The notes under the pieces: generated by a model
The model's input: only the letters and a program-made list of their open reading frames with translations
The model's database searches: none
Told to the model about the DNA's origin: nothing
Program-made: the position numbers and the translations under genes
Assembly: GCA_921293015.1 (NCBI GenBank)
Contig: OV121084.1
Span: 25,420,946 to 25,484,945, forward strand
Source of the DNA: Phorcus lineatus
Taxonomy: Eukaryota > Mollusca > Gastropoda > Trochida > Trochidae
DNA length: 64,000 nt
Direction: 5' to 3'
Shown: positions 10,733 through 22,601 of the stretch, piece after piece
Position numbering within the stretch: position 1 is the first letter of the stretch
Layout: the number at the start of each line of letters is the position of its first letter

Positions 10733-13700
10733 ATGAACAAATTGAACCCAGCTGATTGCCAGTCTGCATTTGAAGAACTCTACAAAAGCTCACCAGTTCC
10801 CATTGTAGGTGAAGCATATGCAGATAACACAAACCAGGTCTATCACAAAGAGTTAATCAATTTTACCAGTGTTACAAATTTTTTGCTCACAAGCCTTTAT
10901 TCTTCCGGTGTGTTTATAGATGCCGAATTTCATATATCCAACACCAATGATGAACATACAGTAGTATTTTACAAAATAACACTATCTTGTCCGCTGCTGT
11001 TCAGAGAAGAGGCCCTATATATAGGTGAACCCACCTAGCACTAATGATATTAAAGTAAAGTAAAATCAAAGTTGGGAAGTGAATTGCCCTATATATAGGT
11101 GAACCCACCTAGCACTAATGATATTAAAGTAAAGTAAAATCAAAGTTGGGAAGTGAATTGCCCTTCAAGGTTAAGAGTAGCGTAAGAGTTTAGTGCAGAA
11201 AGTAGATGGTTGTAGTGTGGGATAGCATGTTTCATGATGCTAATAAGTTTTTTTTAATGAGGGTTATAATGGATAACATTTTCATTGGCAAAATAGTTCC
11301 TTCTTTGTGTTAATTAACACACTGTATCGTTTCATTACAGGCAGTGAGATCAGTATGTAATACTTCAATCAACAATAGCAAGTTTGTCTTCAAAAGCCCT
11401 CAGCCGCTGTGCCATAATCAACTGATAAGTCCAAGACCTATTGTAACGTCAACATCAGGGCCAAGACTTGATCCCAAGTCGCAGTTGTTCGAGTCCCTCA
11501 AGAAACCTGCCAATGACAAAAGTGATAACCTTGTAAATGATTCTGAGAAGAAGAAGACCCAGGCGATGACCGACGGAGGGGAAGGGGATAGTTCGTCTGT
11601 ACAAGACAGGTTGAGAAAGGGAAAAAACAAGCAGGTCCAGCCAGATACATCCAGCGAAGTTCACCAAAATGAAAAGAGTGAGGGATTACTATTGACTATC
11701 ATTTCCTTTTTTCCATTCCTTACAAGAAATTCTTTATTGGTGATGGTTGTGAACCAAGTTTACAAGGTTGTCAGATTGTTATCATCTTTACTGCTGTGAA
11801 GGCAACTTCTCAATATAGAGACTACCACCAAACATGTGATTAATTGATGGAAAGAAGTTGACTAGTCATAGAATTAGTTTTACTTACTCTACGACTTCTA
11901 TAATGTCTCTTGAAGAAATGGTTTGATCATCTTATCTTTGTGTAGACCAATTTATAATAGGTTTTCACTGAGAATATTGAGAATTGAGATACTTAATCTG
12001 ACGATATACGCATCGTGATACAGTCTCTGTATTATGATACATATCATGGACTTATAGATTGTTTATTATGCATAAAAGGTGCCTGTCAAAAATTATCCTA
12101 TTAAAAATCACTAAAATAATGTATCATGACATAAAACTGTATGGTTATGATACAGTAATAGTAATGAATCAACTCCTCGCCGCTAATGGCTGAAATATTG
12201 TCCAATCAGCGTTAAACAATAACTCACTCACTCACACACTCACTGAATCAACTCCAATGTAGAAGTATTCAAGGGACATATCCCTGTTTATTTTTCATGT
12301 CAATTCAATAATGAGTGTGTGTCAATAACTGTCTGTTTGATCCAGCTGATGACGCTTCAAGATCAGTAAGAGCTGAGAATGAAGAGGATGATGACGAGGA
12401 GGAGGACAATTTCATCAACAACTTCTTCTCCAAGAAGAGTTCGATAGAGGTGGTAGCTGTTGCCGACAGCAACAAGGAAGTGGATGAACGGGACAGTGCT
12501 GATATCGAGGAGGGGATAGAGGTCTCCTCCCATGACGATGAACCTGCCCCTCACACAGCTCGAGGACAACGCCAGTCCCGGGATCAGTGTACAGTGGAAG
12601 CTCCCACTAAACTGTACGACTGGATTGTGAAGCCAGTTATCAAGTCTCCAAGTCTGAGGGGGTTATGTTTGGATGGAAAAAGAGAGTAGGTTCTTGTTTA
12701 TATCAGATTTTGTTTTCAGACATTGATTCTTTTAAGATGCTGCTGATGTTATTGTTGAAAATAATGTCAGAAAAACTTCAAACTCTGTATGACTATAATA
12801 TTATATATTTTGAAATCTTGACCATCAACAGCTGTGTTCACTTTTGCTTAGTTTTAAAAAAATGTTTGATGTAGTCTTTGAAATTTAATAGTTTTGGAGA
12901 TCTGCATATGAGCATATAAGCAAACAAACTTGTTTAAACTGCCAAGATCAATTTTCATGCAGAAGGATTAAATGTGGACTTATTGAAATTTTACTGTTTG
13001 GACTGTGTATACATTTTAAACATGACAATTCCTTTTTTATGACTATAAGTGAGTAATGGAAATAGAGTGAAGTAGAAATATTAAAGACTTACCAACTAGT
13101 TCAGTATTAAAATTTGATTTCCTTGTTTTAACATCTTTATTCATTCTTGCATTCTAACCTTTTCTACACTGTTTCCTCAGCAAGTCAGTTGATGAGTTCT
13201 GGCAGACAGGTATCGTGACCATGCGACAGAGCATGACTGTTGTCGGCACCGCCAGTGGATCTCGCTATCATCTCATTGGACCCATGGATCTGTACGAAGC
13301 TGTCGAAGCAGGTACATACTTCATCAACCAATTATCAGAATCTAGCTTTTGTCCATAAATATATGTGAATGGTTTGAAATCTCTTCAGTTTTTGCAAATC
13401 ATGACCTGGTTTTGATATCTCTGGGGGGAATGTAGCTCAGTTAATAGAGTGTCTGCTCGTCACCTCAAAGGCTTGGGTTCAATTCCTGACCGCATCATAC
13501 CAAAAGACGTTAAAAGATGGCAATTGTTTCTTCCTTGCTTGAGGCTCATTAATACAAGAATAAAACATTGGTTGACCTGGGGCTGCTCTCTGCCTTTCTG
13601 ATGTCGAGAGAACAAAATAAAATGCAATTGACAATGTAATGAGGGCAATAAAGTGTCATGACTGTCATTAAACTGAATCATGTTTGTTAAGGCTATGCTC

Positions 13701-16700
13701 TGTCACATGTTCTGTTTGCTGTCCCTCCTACCAGTTTATAAAAGAACTTGTAAATTTACAGATAGAAATGTTGCAAAAGGCCTCTATATGAAATAAGTAG
13801 GAAGTTAACCAACGTAAAATTGTTGATAATCGAGCTATTAATTTAATTGAATTAATATGAATGCTTCTCAAACTTGTTTTATTTCAGGCATGTCTCCCGA
13901 GGTAGCCAAGAAGTTCAAGAGGGGATTTCCCGTCAACTGGGTCAATGTACTGCAGGAATTCTTTTCAGCATTAGATCAGTGAGTGCTCCTCTACATTGCC
14001 ATAGAACAGAACAGAAGCAAAATTGATAAAAAATAAAGGGTATTCTAAAACTGTAAGAACCCCATTTTTTTGTGGTTTGCAAAATTTAGTTTTAAGACAA
14101 AGTTTGAACATCTCCAAGCAAAAAAACATTTCACCCTGCAAAAATTTTAAACTATAAAAATATGATGGTTGAGGAGTATTTAAATGGGTTTGTGTTCCTA
14201 AAAAGTTAACAAAACAAGTAAAATATAACCAATAAGCATTACATTAAGCCAAGTGAAAAATATTTCTTTGAACTTACTTTTCTTTGAAAATTTCTTTGAA
14301 CCTAATTTTCCTTTGTTATGAACATAGTTTTAAAATATGACCAATGTGTGATCCTATCCAGGGAGGAAGTTAGCAGCGCAGCAGAGGGCGTGCAAGAGAG
14401 CCAAGAGGTTCTGAAACCCTCGCGCCCTGCGTCAGTGTCAACATTCCGCAAACACGACCAGTATCACCTTGACTCAGATGACACTGAAACAGATATTGGC
14501 CAGCCCGATCCCAAGAGCAAGGAATTGGAGCAGCCCATCAGACGGAATGCACGTGCATGTGATTCTAGGAATAAGTATGTCAGCAAGACTGAATCAAGCG
14601 CTAACTCTGGTGGTCAGTCGTCAAGCGATGATATTTTCAAACCATCCAAGCAGATTCCAGGTAAGAAGAGTGCTACGCAGAAGGAAGCGAGGACTGACCA
14701 GATCACCAAGCTCCATCTGTGGATAATCAAACCGGTGCAGAACAGTGTGGGAATCTGTTTGGAGGGGCAGAGAGAGTAGGTCACATTGCCCATCTTTACA
14801 GAGATTTTGTTCAGTAAAACTTTTAAAGTGACACAGAGTATCTTTATTTTGTATGTGGCTTAGATAAGGGCCGAAATGCAATATGTCTTTGGTTAAGTCA
14901 TTTATATTTTTCATTGTGTCTGCTGTAAATACGTTTCCAAAACTACTTACAAGTCTATCATTGACTTTAAAGTCAAGGAACGAAGGAACAGACATGCTGA
15001 TCATTTCGGTTCCCTGCATATTAGAAATTCTTGTAGTGTTTTTACTAATAAGGAGATTTGTACTATATACATACATTAACATACTATAAATGTGTGTTTC
15101 AGTCGAGAAGACGAGTATTGGCACAGCTCGGTGATTACTCAGAGAATGGATCAGAAGAGAGTGGTCACAAACTCGGGATCGGTGTATCAGCTTGTTGGTC
15201 CCATACAGAAACTCGACGCTCTTGAAGCAGGTGCTCCCTTCTTTCAACATATTTATGATTATAATAATATAATTATAGCATTCTTTTACTGTGCAAACAT
15301 CAATTAAAGAACATTGCCAAAGTGTACACATTTGTATTATTACCTTGAAGGAAGTGCACTTTTGATGCTGGCTATAAAGCAGTTTGTGTGACCATGTGTA
15401 TATGTTAGTCACTTTCTATATTCAGGCACAAATGTTTAGTATCGGTACTGAGATCCAAACCTGGATCAGCAAACTATCCACTACACCACATATAAAGAGG
15501 TGTCACTTTTATGTGCACATTCTTTAAACAGTGTTTGAAATCCATCACTTTTGTGATATATTACTTACATTCATCCAACAAATCCAATAGGGTATATCTC
15601 AAGTCATTCATACTGGCAGAATGGCTCCCTTGCCTTTGAAAACAACCTTAATGTTACAGTATTAATGGAGCTGTTTTATTATGTCAGTCAAGTTCAGATT
15701 ACATTACATTGATTGCTGATTTTGATAATGTTTTAGGTATACCTGAGAAGATAGTGAAGGCTTTTCAAAATGGTTTCCCAAAAAACTGGAAGACTCTTCT
15801 AAAAAAATATTATGGAGAAACTGAAGGGTAAGAATCACTATTTCATTCAGTCCACTTGTCAGTTGAATAATTTTGATATTTGTATTATAAGAATAGATTT
15901 GTAAATGAGGCTACTTCTTGCTCCAAGAATTCAAATTCTCCAATTAAAAAAATTTTTAAAAAAAGAAGACAGCCATTTGACCTCTGGAATTTGGGAAAAA
16001 ATCCATACGTGACCTCTAAGAATATGGATTATTTGTTAACTTTATCTTGTCAAAAACACTACCATCTGTTAATATAGGTGTATGTGAAAGGGCTTGCCTG
16101 CATGTGACTCATCTGTAAGAATGGCTTTGCCGTAATTAGATTAAATCAGTATGGTTGATCTATGAAAATTTGTCGTTTGAATCTGTAGCATCATGATGGA
16201 TTGCCTTTAAAAAAAGTTGTTGTTTTCAGGGACTCAGAATCCGATACATCAGTCACAACAGCTACGACCGCAACCACATCCAGTTCACGGCAAACACGTA
16301 AAAAGAGTGAGAAGGCACCACAGCAGAGACGGAGGAAAAGAAAAGAGAAACTTGTCCAAGATGAGACTCTAGATCTTGATAGTAAGTGTCAACACTTCCT
16401 GATGGGGGCGGGATAGCGCAGTGGTTAGCATGTTCGGCTTTGGACCAAGAGGTCCGTGGTTCGAATCCCACCAGGGGCTCGGCAACTTTGTCTGCAGTAG
16501 AGAACTGTTCTACACGCAGTCAGGTTTGGGTGCGATGCTACACTGAATTTCAGCACAGTACCACCCATGGTTCGCTAGTTTCAGCCAATGCTCGCAGGTT
16601 TCACCGCAATACATAGCCACAATGGTGTTGCGGGCTTTCTTCCTGCAATGATACTAGCAGCCGCGATATAAGTGAAATAATCTTGAAAGCGGCATTAAAC

Positions 16701-19700
16701 CCCAACTCACTCACTTCCTGATAATAATGTCAGTATTATAAGACATCAAATATTACAACACAATTGATCATTGATTGAGTTGATTAAAGTTTTGAGTATC
16801 AGAGGCTTGCAAAGAATTTTCTTATTTTTCTCATCAAGTGTTGAAATATTTGATATCAGAAAACATTATATTTTATCTATAATCAAAATCTCTTTTCATT
16901 CCTTTCATTAGAAATGCCGATCTCTGAAAATAGCACCGCCTTCAGACTCCAAATGCTTTGGCGTCTTAGCATTGCAATATCACCATGTTTATCACCTGAT
17001 GGCATTGTGATGTTATTTCCTTGATGATGTAAAGGCATTGTTATTTTATTTATTTGACCATGACCATAACACAAGCAAAATCTTAAGTTGAACTTTCCAG
17101 TAGTTCTGGCTGATGAACTCTTTTTCGTGCCCTGTAGACACCATGTGCACACCTCAAGGCCACCTGCTTGACCTGGATCAAGTGCCGCGTACCCGGAGCG
17201 GTCGACGAGTCATGCCCCAACTGGCCTGGTGGGTAGGACAGAGGCGAACCTATGATGCCCGCGGCAATGTGATGGAGATCACTTACGGAACACCGGCAGC
17301 AGAGTCCTATGTGAAGCAGTCATACACTGACTTGAAGGTATGATGTTTTAAGTTTTGAAACTGTTACCTTAGTATAGTATACGGAAAAATTGTAAATGAT
17401 ACCAATACGAAATCCATGTCTACAAAGAAATAGAATTTTGAATTTTTAAAAATTGTAGCAGTTAGAGATATGTTTTTATATCACTGGCAAGTTTATACCT
17501 CCAGGTGGAATTATTATCGCTATTGTAGGCTATTGATTTTTAGTGAAGGACTTAGGTTGACGCCAAAACCAGAAGGGAGTTTCTAAGGGATTTGAAAGTG
17601 ACATGGTACCTCTGCTCTGTGTTATTGTCAGAAAATTTATGTGGTCGAATGTTGAAATAATGAAGAAATTATGGAAACAAGAAAGAAAAAAGTTCAATGT
17701 TAAGTTGCCAATACAAATGAGATAAATATTACAATAAGTTGCAAATAAGGATAGATCGTAAAAAAGTATAGAGTAATAGACTACACTCAATTACACATTC
17801 TTTCTTGGCAGACACGGTCATTTCGAATAGGAAAAAGTTACAGTCAAAATACAAGTTCTGTGTCAAATTCTAGAAGAACTTCTGAAAAAGGGGAAAAGTC
17901 AGTCGACATTGAGAAAGAAGTGCTAAGTGTGATTGATAAGCAGAAAGAAGATAGGTTGTCACGGCCTAAAGAAAGTAAAGAGACATGCTACAATGAAACA
18001 AGCCGACGAAGAAGTAAGCTCGATATGATTCCTGTTGTGCCATTAACTGTTATGAAAGGAAAACAGCCAAGCAGCCAATCAGAGACATCTGACGGTGAAG
18101 AGGAGCAACGAAACAGAAATAATCGAGGCAGAAGAGATAATTCTTGCAACAGTGTCTCGGAAAGTTCAGATGTATATCATGAAAACAGACGAAAACAGGC
18201 AAAAAGAAAGACTTCTAAAAGACGTATTATTGAAGTAACTTCTTCAAGTGAAGAAGACAAAGTTGAAATTAAGCCAAATGCAAAGTCGAAAAAGAAGCCA
18301 GGGAGACCAAAAAAAGCAGCGGTATCGAAGAAACGTAAGAGTGCAGAGTCCTCATCAGAGAATGATGTAGCAGCTAAAAAGGCACGGAGAAAAAACATCA
18401 CTGATTCAGGGGACGAAACCAGCACAAGCCAAACTGATAACCCCAGTCAGCAGATGAAATCCAAAAAATTGACGAAAGATAACAAGCCAAAACCAACACA
18501 AGAAAAGAAAGCTGAAAGAAAAGAAAAATGTGTTTGGGGAAAGTCAGAAGTAAAGAGAATGTACAAGTAAGTTTGTCCTTTTTAAAAATGATTTTTGAGA
18601 TTATTTTCGTAAATAGACTACTTTGTATAAAGATGAAGCAGCTGTCACTTAAGTTGTACATTCCTTTTTGGTGTACAAAAACATGCATACAGGGTGTTGA
18701 TTGTATGTAAATCTAGCTATTGAGTTAATTAGTGCCCCGAAATCATCCTGACATCAATTTAAGCCATAGTGGCAATAGTGCAACTCAGGAAGGTAAGTAT
18801 ATAATAATAGATATATTAAATAATCAGATTTGACTAATCATATGTTAATTGATATTGCAGGGCTATTGAAAGAACCAGTGAGTTTCATCCCCATTTTTGG
18901 GATGTGGTAGCAGAATCTGTCGAAACACGAAGCCCAGATGAATGCAGGATTTATCATGAGGAAAATTCAGAACAGTTTAAGCCACAAGCAAAACCTAAGC
19001 CCAAGAAAAAAGGTTCAAATAATGATCTTCTAAATATCCATAAAATGATAACTGTCTTAAACATTTTCTATCAAACTTATCTAAGTGTCAAGTTTATTTA
19101 ATTCAGAATTTGCCATTAATGATAATATTGTAGGTTAAATGACAGATTTGAGACTACTTATACCAAGATGATGCTGATTATGCTTAAAAGAGATTTTCAT
19201 GTTTCATTAAGCTTCCATATGTGTCAAAATACTATTATGATGTAATTAATCATCACAAAATGTCAAATGTATTGCAATATTTTACTAGACGACTTTTTAT
19301 CCGGATATCATTATCATTCCACTTTATAATACCTTAATCATTGTCACTCTTCTGCACTGATAAACATTAAATGAAACTTTTCAGCAACAGTCAGCTCTTC
19401 TCAATAAAATAACACCATTTATAAAGTGACTCCAACAACTTGCAGAGTAGCTCTTTAAACATAAGTGGAGCTTCATTGCACATGAATGTTTTTATTGATG
19501 AATTTCACTATTGATAACTTTTTTTTCAATTTAAGCATTTGAAATAAACATTTGTTTTGCAGGAAAGTCTAAATCCAAAAAGGGTGATACTGAAGATGAT
19601 TTTTTTCAAGAAACCCCTTTCCGACCCCAAAACAATAAGAAGGTAAGTATAATGCCAAGCCTTAAGTCAAATGCTGCAGAACTGGATAGATCTTTCATAA

Positions 19701-22601
19701 AACTTATCAAGGCTGCAACTTCATGCAGAAACGATATAATCAAATCACAAATTTTGACGCCTAACCAAAACAGCTTTGATAAGCCAGTAATCTGTGAGTG
19801 AGAATTGTGAAAGTTATTCTTTGCGGCTAAGTTGATCTTATCTATGTTTTGTTCTTTTCAACTAGTCAAAGACTTTCAACTTGACTGTGGATGAAACCGT
19901 TAACTTTGAAGATGAGTGTATGCCAACACCAGGCGCCCTGCACAAGACTCCAATTGTTAGAGACATACAGACCCTTCGCTTGGAAAAATCACTGCTTTAC
20001 AAGTAAGAAAGCCTAAGACTTCATCTATATCTTTCAAAGAATATATTGATGTACTATTTCCAAGAATTGATTGTAAGTAAGAAGCCTAGTTGAATAATTG
20101 AAAAGTATTCAAAACTTTGCTTCAGTTTGGTATCACCAGTGTCATGAATTTCTTCAAAGGCCAAAAGTGTCATGTTTGTCTATTTTAGAAGCAAACTTGA
20201 AAAACAAAGTGCAGAATCATCTGAGGAGACTATTTCAAAAGCAGTGGAGAAAACAAAGACAAAATCTGATGCAAAAAGCAACGGAAGTAAGTATGGCTGG
20301 TAAATACCATATGGGCTACCAGAAGTTGTAGTCTTCTTCATTAATTCAATAACTTAAACTTCATCTCTTTTGTATGTTATTCATTTTTAATCCAATCATA
20401 GAGCTTTTATATATATATTTTTTTAGCATAAATTCATTTTGCACAAATAATCCTCAAATGACTTGCATATACTTTTCTAGGAGTTGTGAGATCTTCCAGG
20501 TGGAGGTTTTATCGATATGTTTTCTCTTTAATCAGTCTTTTGAATATTCCATGAAAGAGAAGCAGTTTTGACATTGTTTTTTTAAATGATCAAAATAAAA
20601 AATATTGCTCTAATATGGGTCTGTCAGATGTTCAAAGAGGCAAACTGTCTTGTATTGATCCTATAGAAGTTCAAAAGAAGGAAATTGTGTTTGTTGATAT
20701 CATAGATGTGGAAAGAAAGCAGAGCTTTCTTGATACTTTGCCTTCTCGATAAGGGTCTGCTGTACATTTGCAGAAAGCAAAACTGTTGTGATATGGATCT
20801 GATAGGTGTTCCATAAAAGGTATTGACATGAGTTGATTGTACCAAATGAAGGTCTTGGTATTGGTCTGAAGAAGAGTGTTCAAGTGGTTGACTATACCAG
20901 TTGCAGGTCCTCATATGGATATCAGAGGTGTTCCACAGGTGTTCATGTGATTGACTTTAAAAGTTGCAGGTCCCGATGTGGATATGATAGGTGTTCCACA
21001 GGTGTTCATGTAATTGACTTCAAAAGTTGCAGGTCTTGAAATAAAATGTGTTCAGGTGGATGATTGTTCAAGTTGAAGTTCTTCTGGTAGGTGTTCCAAA
21101 ATGTCTGTTCAGATGGTTGACTTTACCAGTTGTAGGTCTTATAAGGGTCTGATAGGTGTTCATACAGGGTGTTCAGGTGGTTGAGTGTACTAGTTGCAGG
21201 TCTGACGGCGGGGAAGGGGACGATGAAGCGCAAGGAGCAGCTACGGGAGATCTATGAGAAACACAACGAGGGGGGGGAGGACGACATCTTTGATGCAACA
21301 CCCATCCGCCAGAAGAAGAATAAGAAGGCAGGCTTTACGTTCACTTGATTCCTACTTGATTCTTTTATGCAATATCAAGAAGTTTGTTTTGATTGGAATG
21401 ATTAGGAATTAATCTTTGTACGAATAATATTAGTGAAATGTTTAATGTCAAATTCTAGACTTGGTAATAGCAATACACTTTCAAGGATGTTGCTTCAAAG
21501 GAGAGCTTTTCAGCCAGAATATTACATGAATTTAAAGATTTCTGTTTCAAGTATTGAGGGAGTATATGTGAAGACATGTTCAATTGTTCTCCTACAGAAG
21601 GTTCCAACAATGTTCACACTGACGGAAGAGGAGGAACTAGAATTTGAATCTGGATGTATTCCCACACCTGGGAGTCGTCACAAGACACCTATTGTGCGAG
21701 ATTCCCAAGGCTCGCGATTCAACAAGACTCCCATGTCTTCTGCTAAAACTGTCACAACTCCTTGGCTGGGCAATGTCAACAGGTAGCAATTTCTTAATTC
21801 ATTATCATCTCTTAATAAAATGTGTACTGTGGAGGAATATTTACAGTAAATTCAATTCAATTAACTTGCTAAGTTTTCATCAGAATTCCATTAGATTATT
21901 GCTCCAGTTTCTTTTTTTTTGGATATAGTTTCAATTAAATTAAAAATCTCATAGTAATTTTTACTTTTAAATCTGAACTTATTCTTTGCAATTGATTATG
22001 ATTATACGAGTATAAAATGACTTCTATGAATTTTAGGAAAACAACTGATCAAATCATAGCCCAAAACCAGCGGGAAGGGGCTAAGCAAAGGAATGGTAAA
22101 GTTGCAAAAGAGGTAAGATCTGATTTTAATTAAACCACATTACTTTTTTTAGTCAAATAGAATCTTTAAACATATGAATTTTGATTGTTGATTTGTATGT
22201 CGCTGCTTTAGTTGAATACCCGTTAAAGCTGACTTTACAACTGCACATGTATAAGGGCCAATGGCCTACAAACATGAATAAACACACTTGACTTGACTAG
22301 AAACCTATTTTGGGATTTGCATACATTTTAAAATTTATAAGGTTTGCTTAATGTTACGTAATGAGATTTTGAAAAATAATTATGAAATTATTTTTTAAAT
22401 AAAAAAGTATGAGATGAAGATTAACTCTTTTTCTTTCCCTTTCAGGGCCGAACCCCTAAAGCCGGTCACTCAAGAAAGATGGGGCCAACCAAATCCTTGT
22501 TCAAGTCTGACACAACTCTGTCAAATTTGTTTGAGGAGGTGGACACGGCTGATCAAGATGACGAGGAGGAGAAAGATTACTATTGGTCCGATGATGAATG
22601 A
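10733..22601 (+). CDS. MIS18BP1: MIS18-binding protein 1 / KNL2-like, two SANTA domains and SANT/Myb
   Basis: Predicted centromere-licensing factor that brings the Mis18 complex and CENP-A deposition machinery to chromatin. Exons: 10733-11024, 11345-11677, 12346-12685, 13181-13311, 13888-13978, 14362-14775, 15103-15230, 15737-15827, 16230-16381, 17138-17337, 17812-18566, 18861-19012, 19563-19642, 19866-20002, 20189-20286, 21200-21327, 21598-21782, 22037-22112, 22446-22601. Total 3939 nt, 1312 aa, all junctions in frame. Domains: acidic low-complexity stretch near residues 215-230; SANTA 1 about 296-396; SANTA 2 about 511-607; CENP-C-like motif (RTRSGRRVMPQLAWW) about 675-690; Lys/Ser-rich linker; SANT about 965-1010 (WGKSEVKRMYKAI...FWDVVAESV..RSPDEC); two related exon pairs with PTPG..HKTPIVRD; acidic C-terminus ending DYYWSDDE. 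The start is the first ATG of exon 1 and is the least secure point. Exon 16 would use a GC donor. Confidence 0.85.
11013..11164. repeat. 74-bp tandem duplication at the first MIS18BP1 donor
   Basis: A 74-bp unit beginning 'ccctatatataggtgaac' is present twice, at 11013-11086 and 11087-11160. Each copy carries the same potential donor (ATAG|gtgaac; exon end at 11024 or 11098). Using the second donor would include an in-frame stop (GEPT then TAG), so only the first gives a long product. Confidence 0.9.
12175..12245. repeat. SINE tail fragment
   Basis: The sequence 'ggctgaaatattg...gcgttaaacaataactcactcactcac' resembles the 3' end of the SINE at 16404-16711. It is an isolated, truncated tail in the intron before exon 3. 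Confidence 0.5.
12591..13978 (+). other. SANTA domain 1, exon trio
   Basis: Part of the MIS18BP1-like gene. The end of exon 3 encodes TKLYDWIVKPV...GLCLDGKR, exon 4 encodes the FWQTGIVTMR...GSRYHLIGPM core, and exon 5 (91 nt) encodes GMSPEVAKKFKRGFPVNW. Junction phases are 2, 1 and 2. The same layout recurs in the second trio downstream, with a 91-nt third exon in both. Confidence 0.85.
13424..13670 (+). mobile_element. tRNA-derived SINE, family 2
   Basis: An A-box-like segment (tagctcagttaatagag, from 13433) and a B box (gggttcaattcc, about 13475) are spaced as in a tRNA gene, followed by a non-tRNA body to about 13670. It sits in the intron between exons 4 and 5. No target-site duplication was found, so the 3' limit is approximate. 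Confidence 0.6.
14707..15827 (+). other. SANTA domain 2, exon trio
   Basis: Second SANTA module of the same gene: the end of exon 6 encodes TKLHLWIIKPV..GICLEGQR, exon 7 encodes EYWHSSVITQRM...GSVYQLVGPI, and exon 8 (91 nt) encodes IPEKIVKAFQNGFPKNW. Exon phases are the same as in the first trio. This copy is closer to the usual SANTA consensus (W-H-S-S-x-I and S-G-x-x-Y-x-L-x-G). Confidence 0.85.
16393..16722 (+). mobile_element. tRNA-derived SINE with perfect 11-bp target-site duplication
   Basis: Element 16404-16711: tRNA-like head with A box (tagcgcagtggttagca) and B box (ggttcgaatccc), a 200-bp body, and a tail ending 'gcggcattaaaccccaactcac'. The flanks 'cacttcctgat' at 16393-16403 and 16712-16722 are identical. 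It inserted just inside the intron after exon 9, 12 bp past the donor, apparently recently. Confidence 0.88.
20620..21199. repeat. Degenerate minisatellite, about 63-bp unit, abutting exon 16
   Basis: Units of about 60-63 bp recur from 20620 to the acceptor at 21199; the clearest pair begins at 20926 and 20989 (aggtgttccacaggtgttc). Several units contain 'agttgcaggt', the same string used as the 3' splice site of exon 16. The array is intronic. Confidence 0.75.
22196..22300. repeat. Possible SINE-derived fragment
   Basis: The segment ending 'caaacatgaataaacacacttgacttgac' looks like the 3' tail of a dispersed repeat, in the last intron of the MIS18BP1-like gene. No tRNA-like head is visible. 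Confidence 0.3.

Noticed and set aside
13424..13500. Second apparent tRNA gene
   Set aside because: A and B boxes are present but the acceptor stem does not pair convincingly, and a SINE-like body follows.
16404..16480. Apparent tRNA gene
   Set aside because: It has A and B boxes, but continues into a SINE body and is bounded by a target-site duplication; it is a SINE head rather than a functional tRNA.
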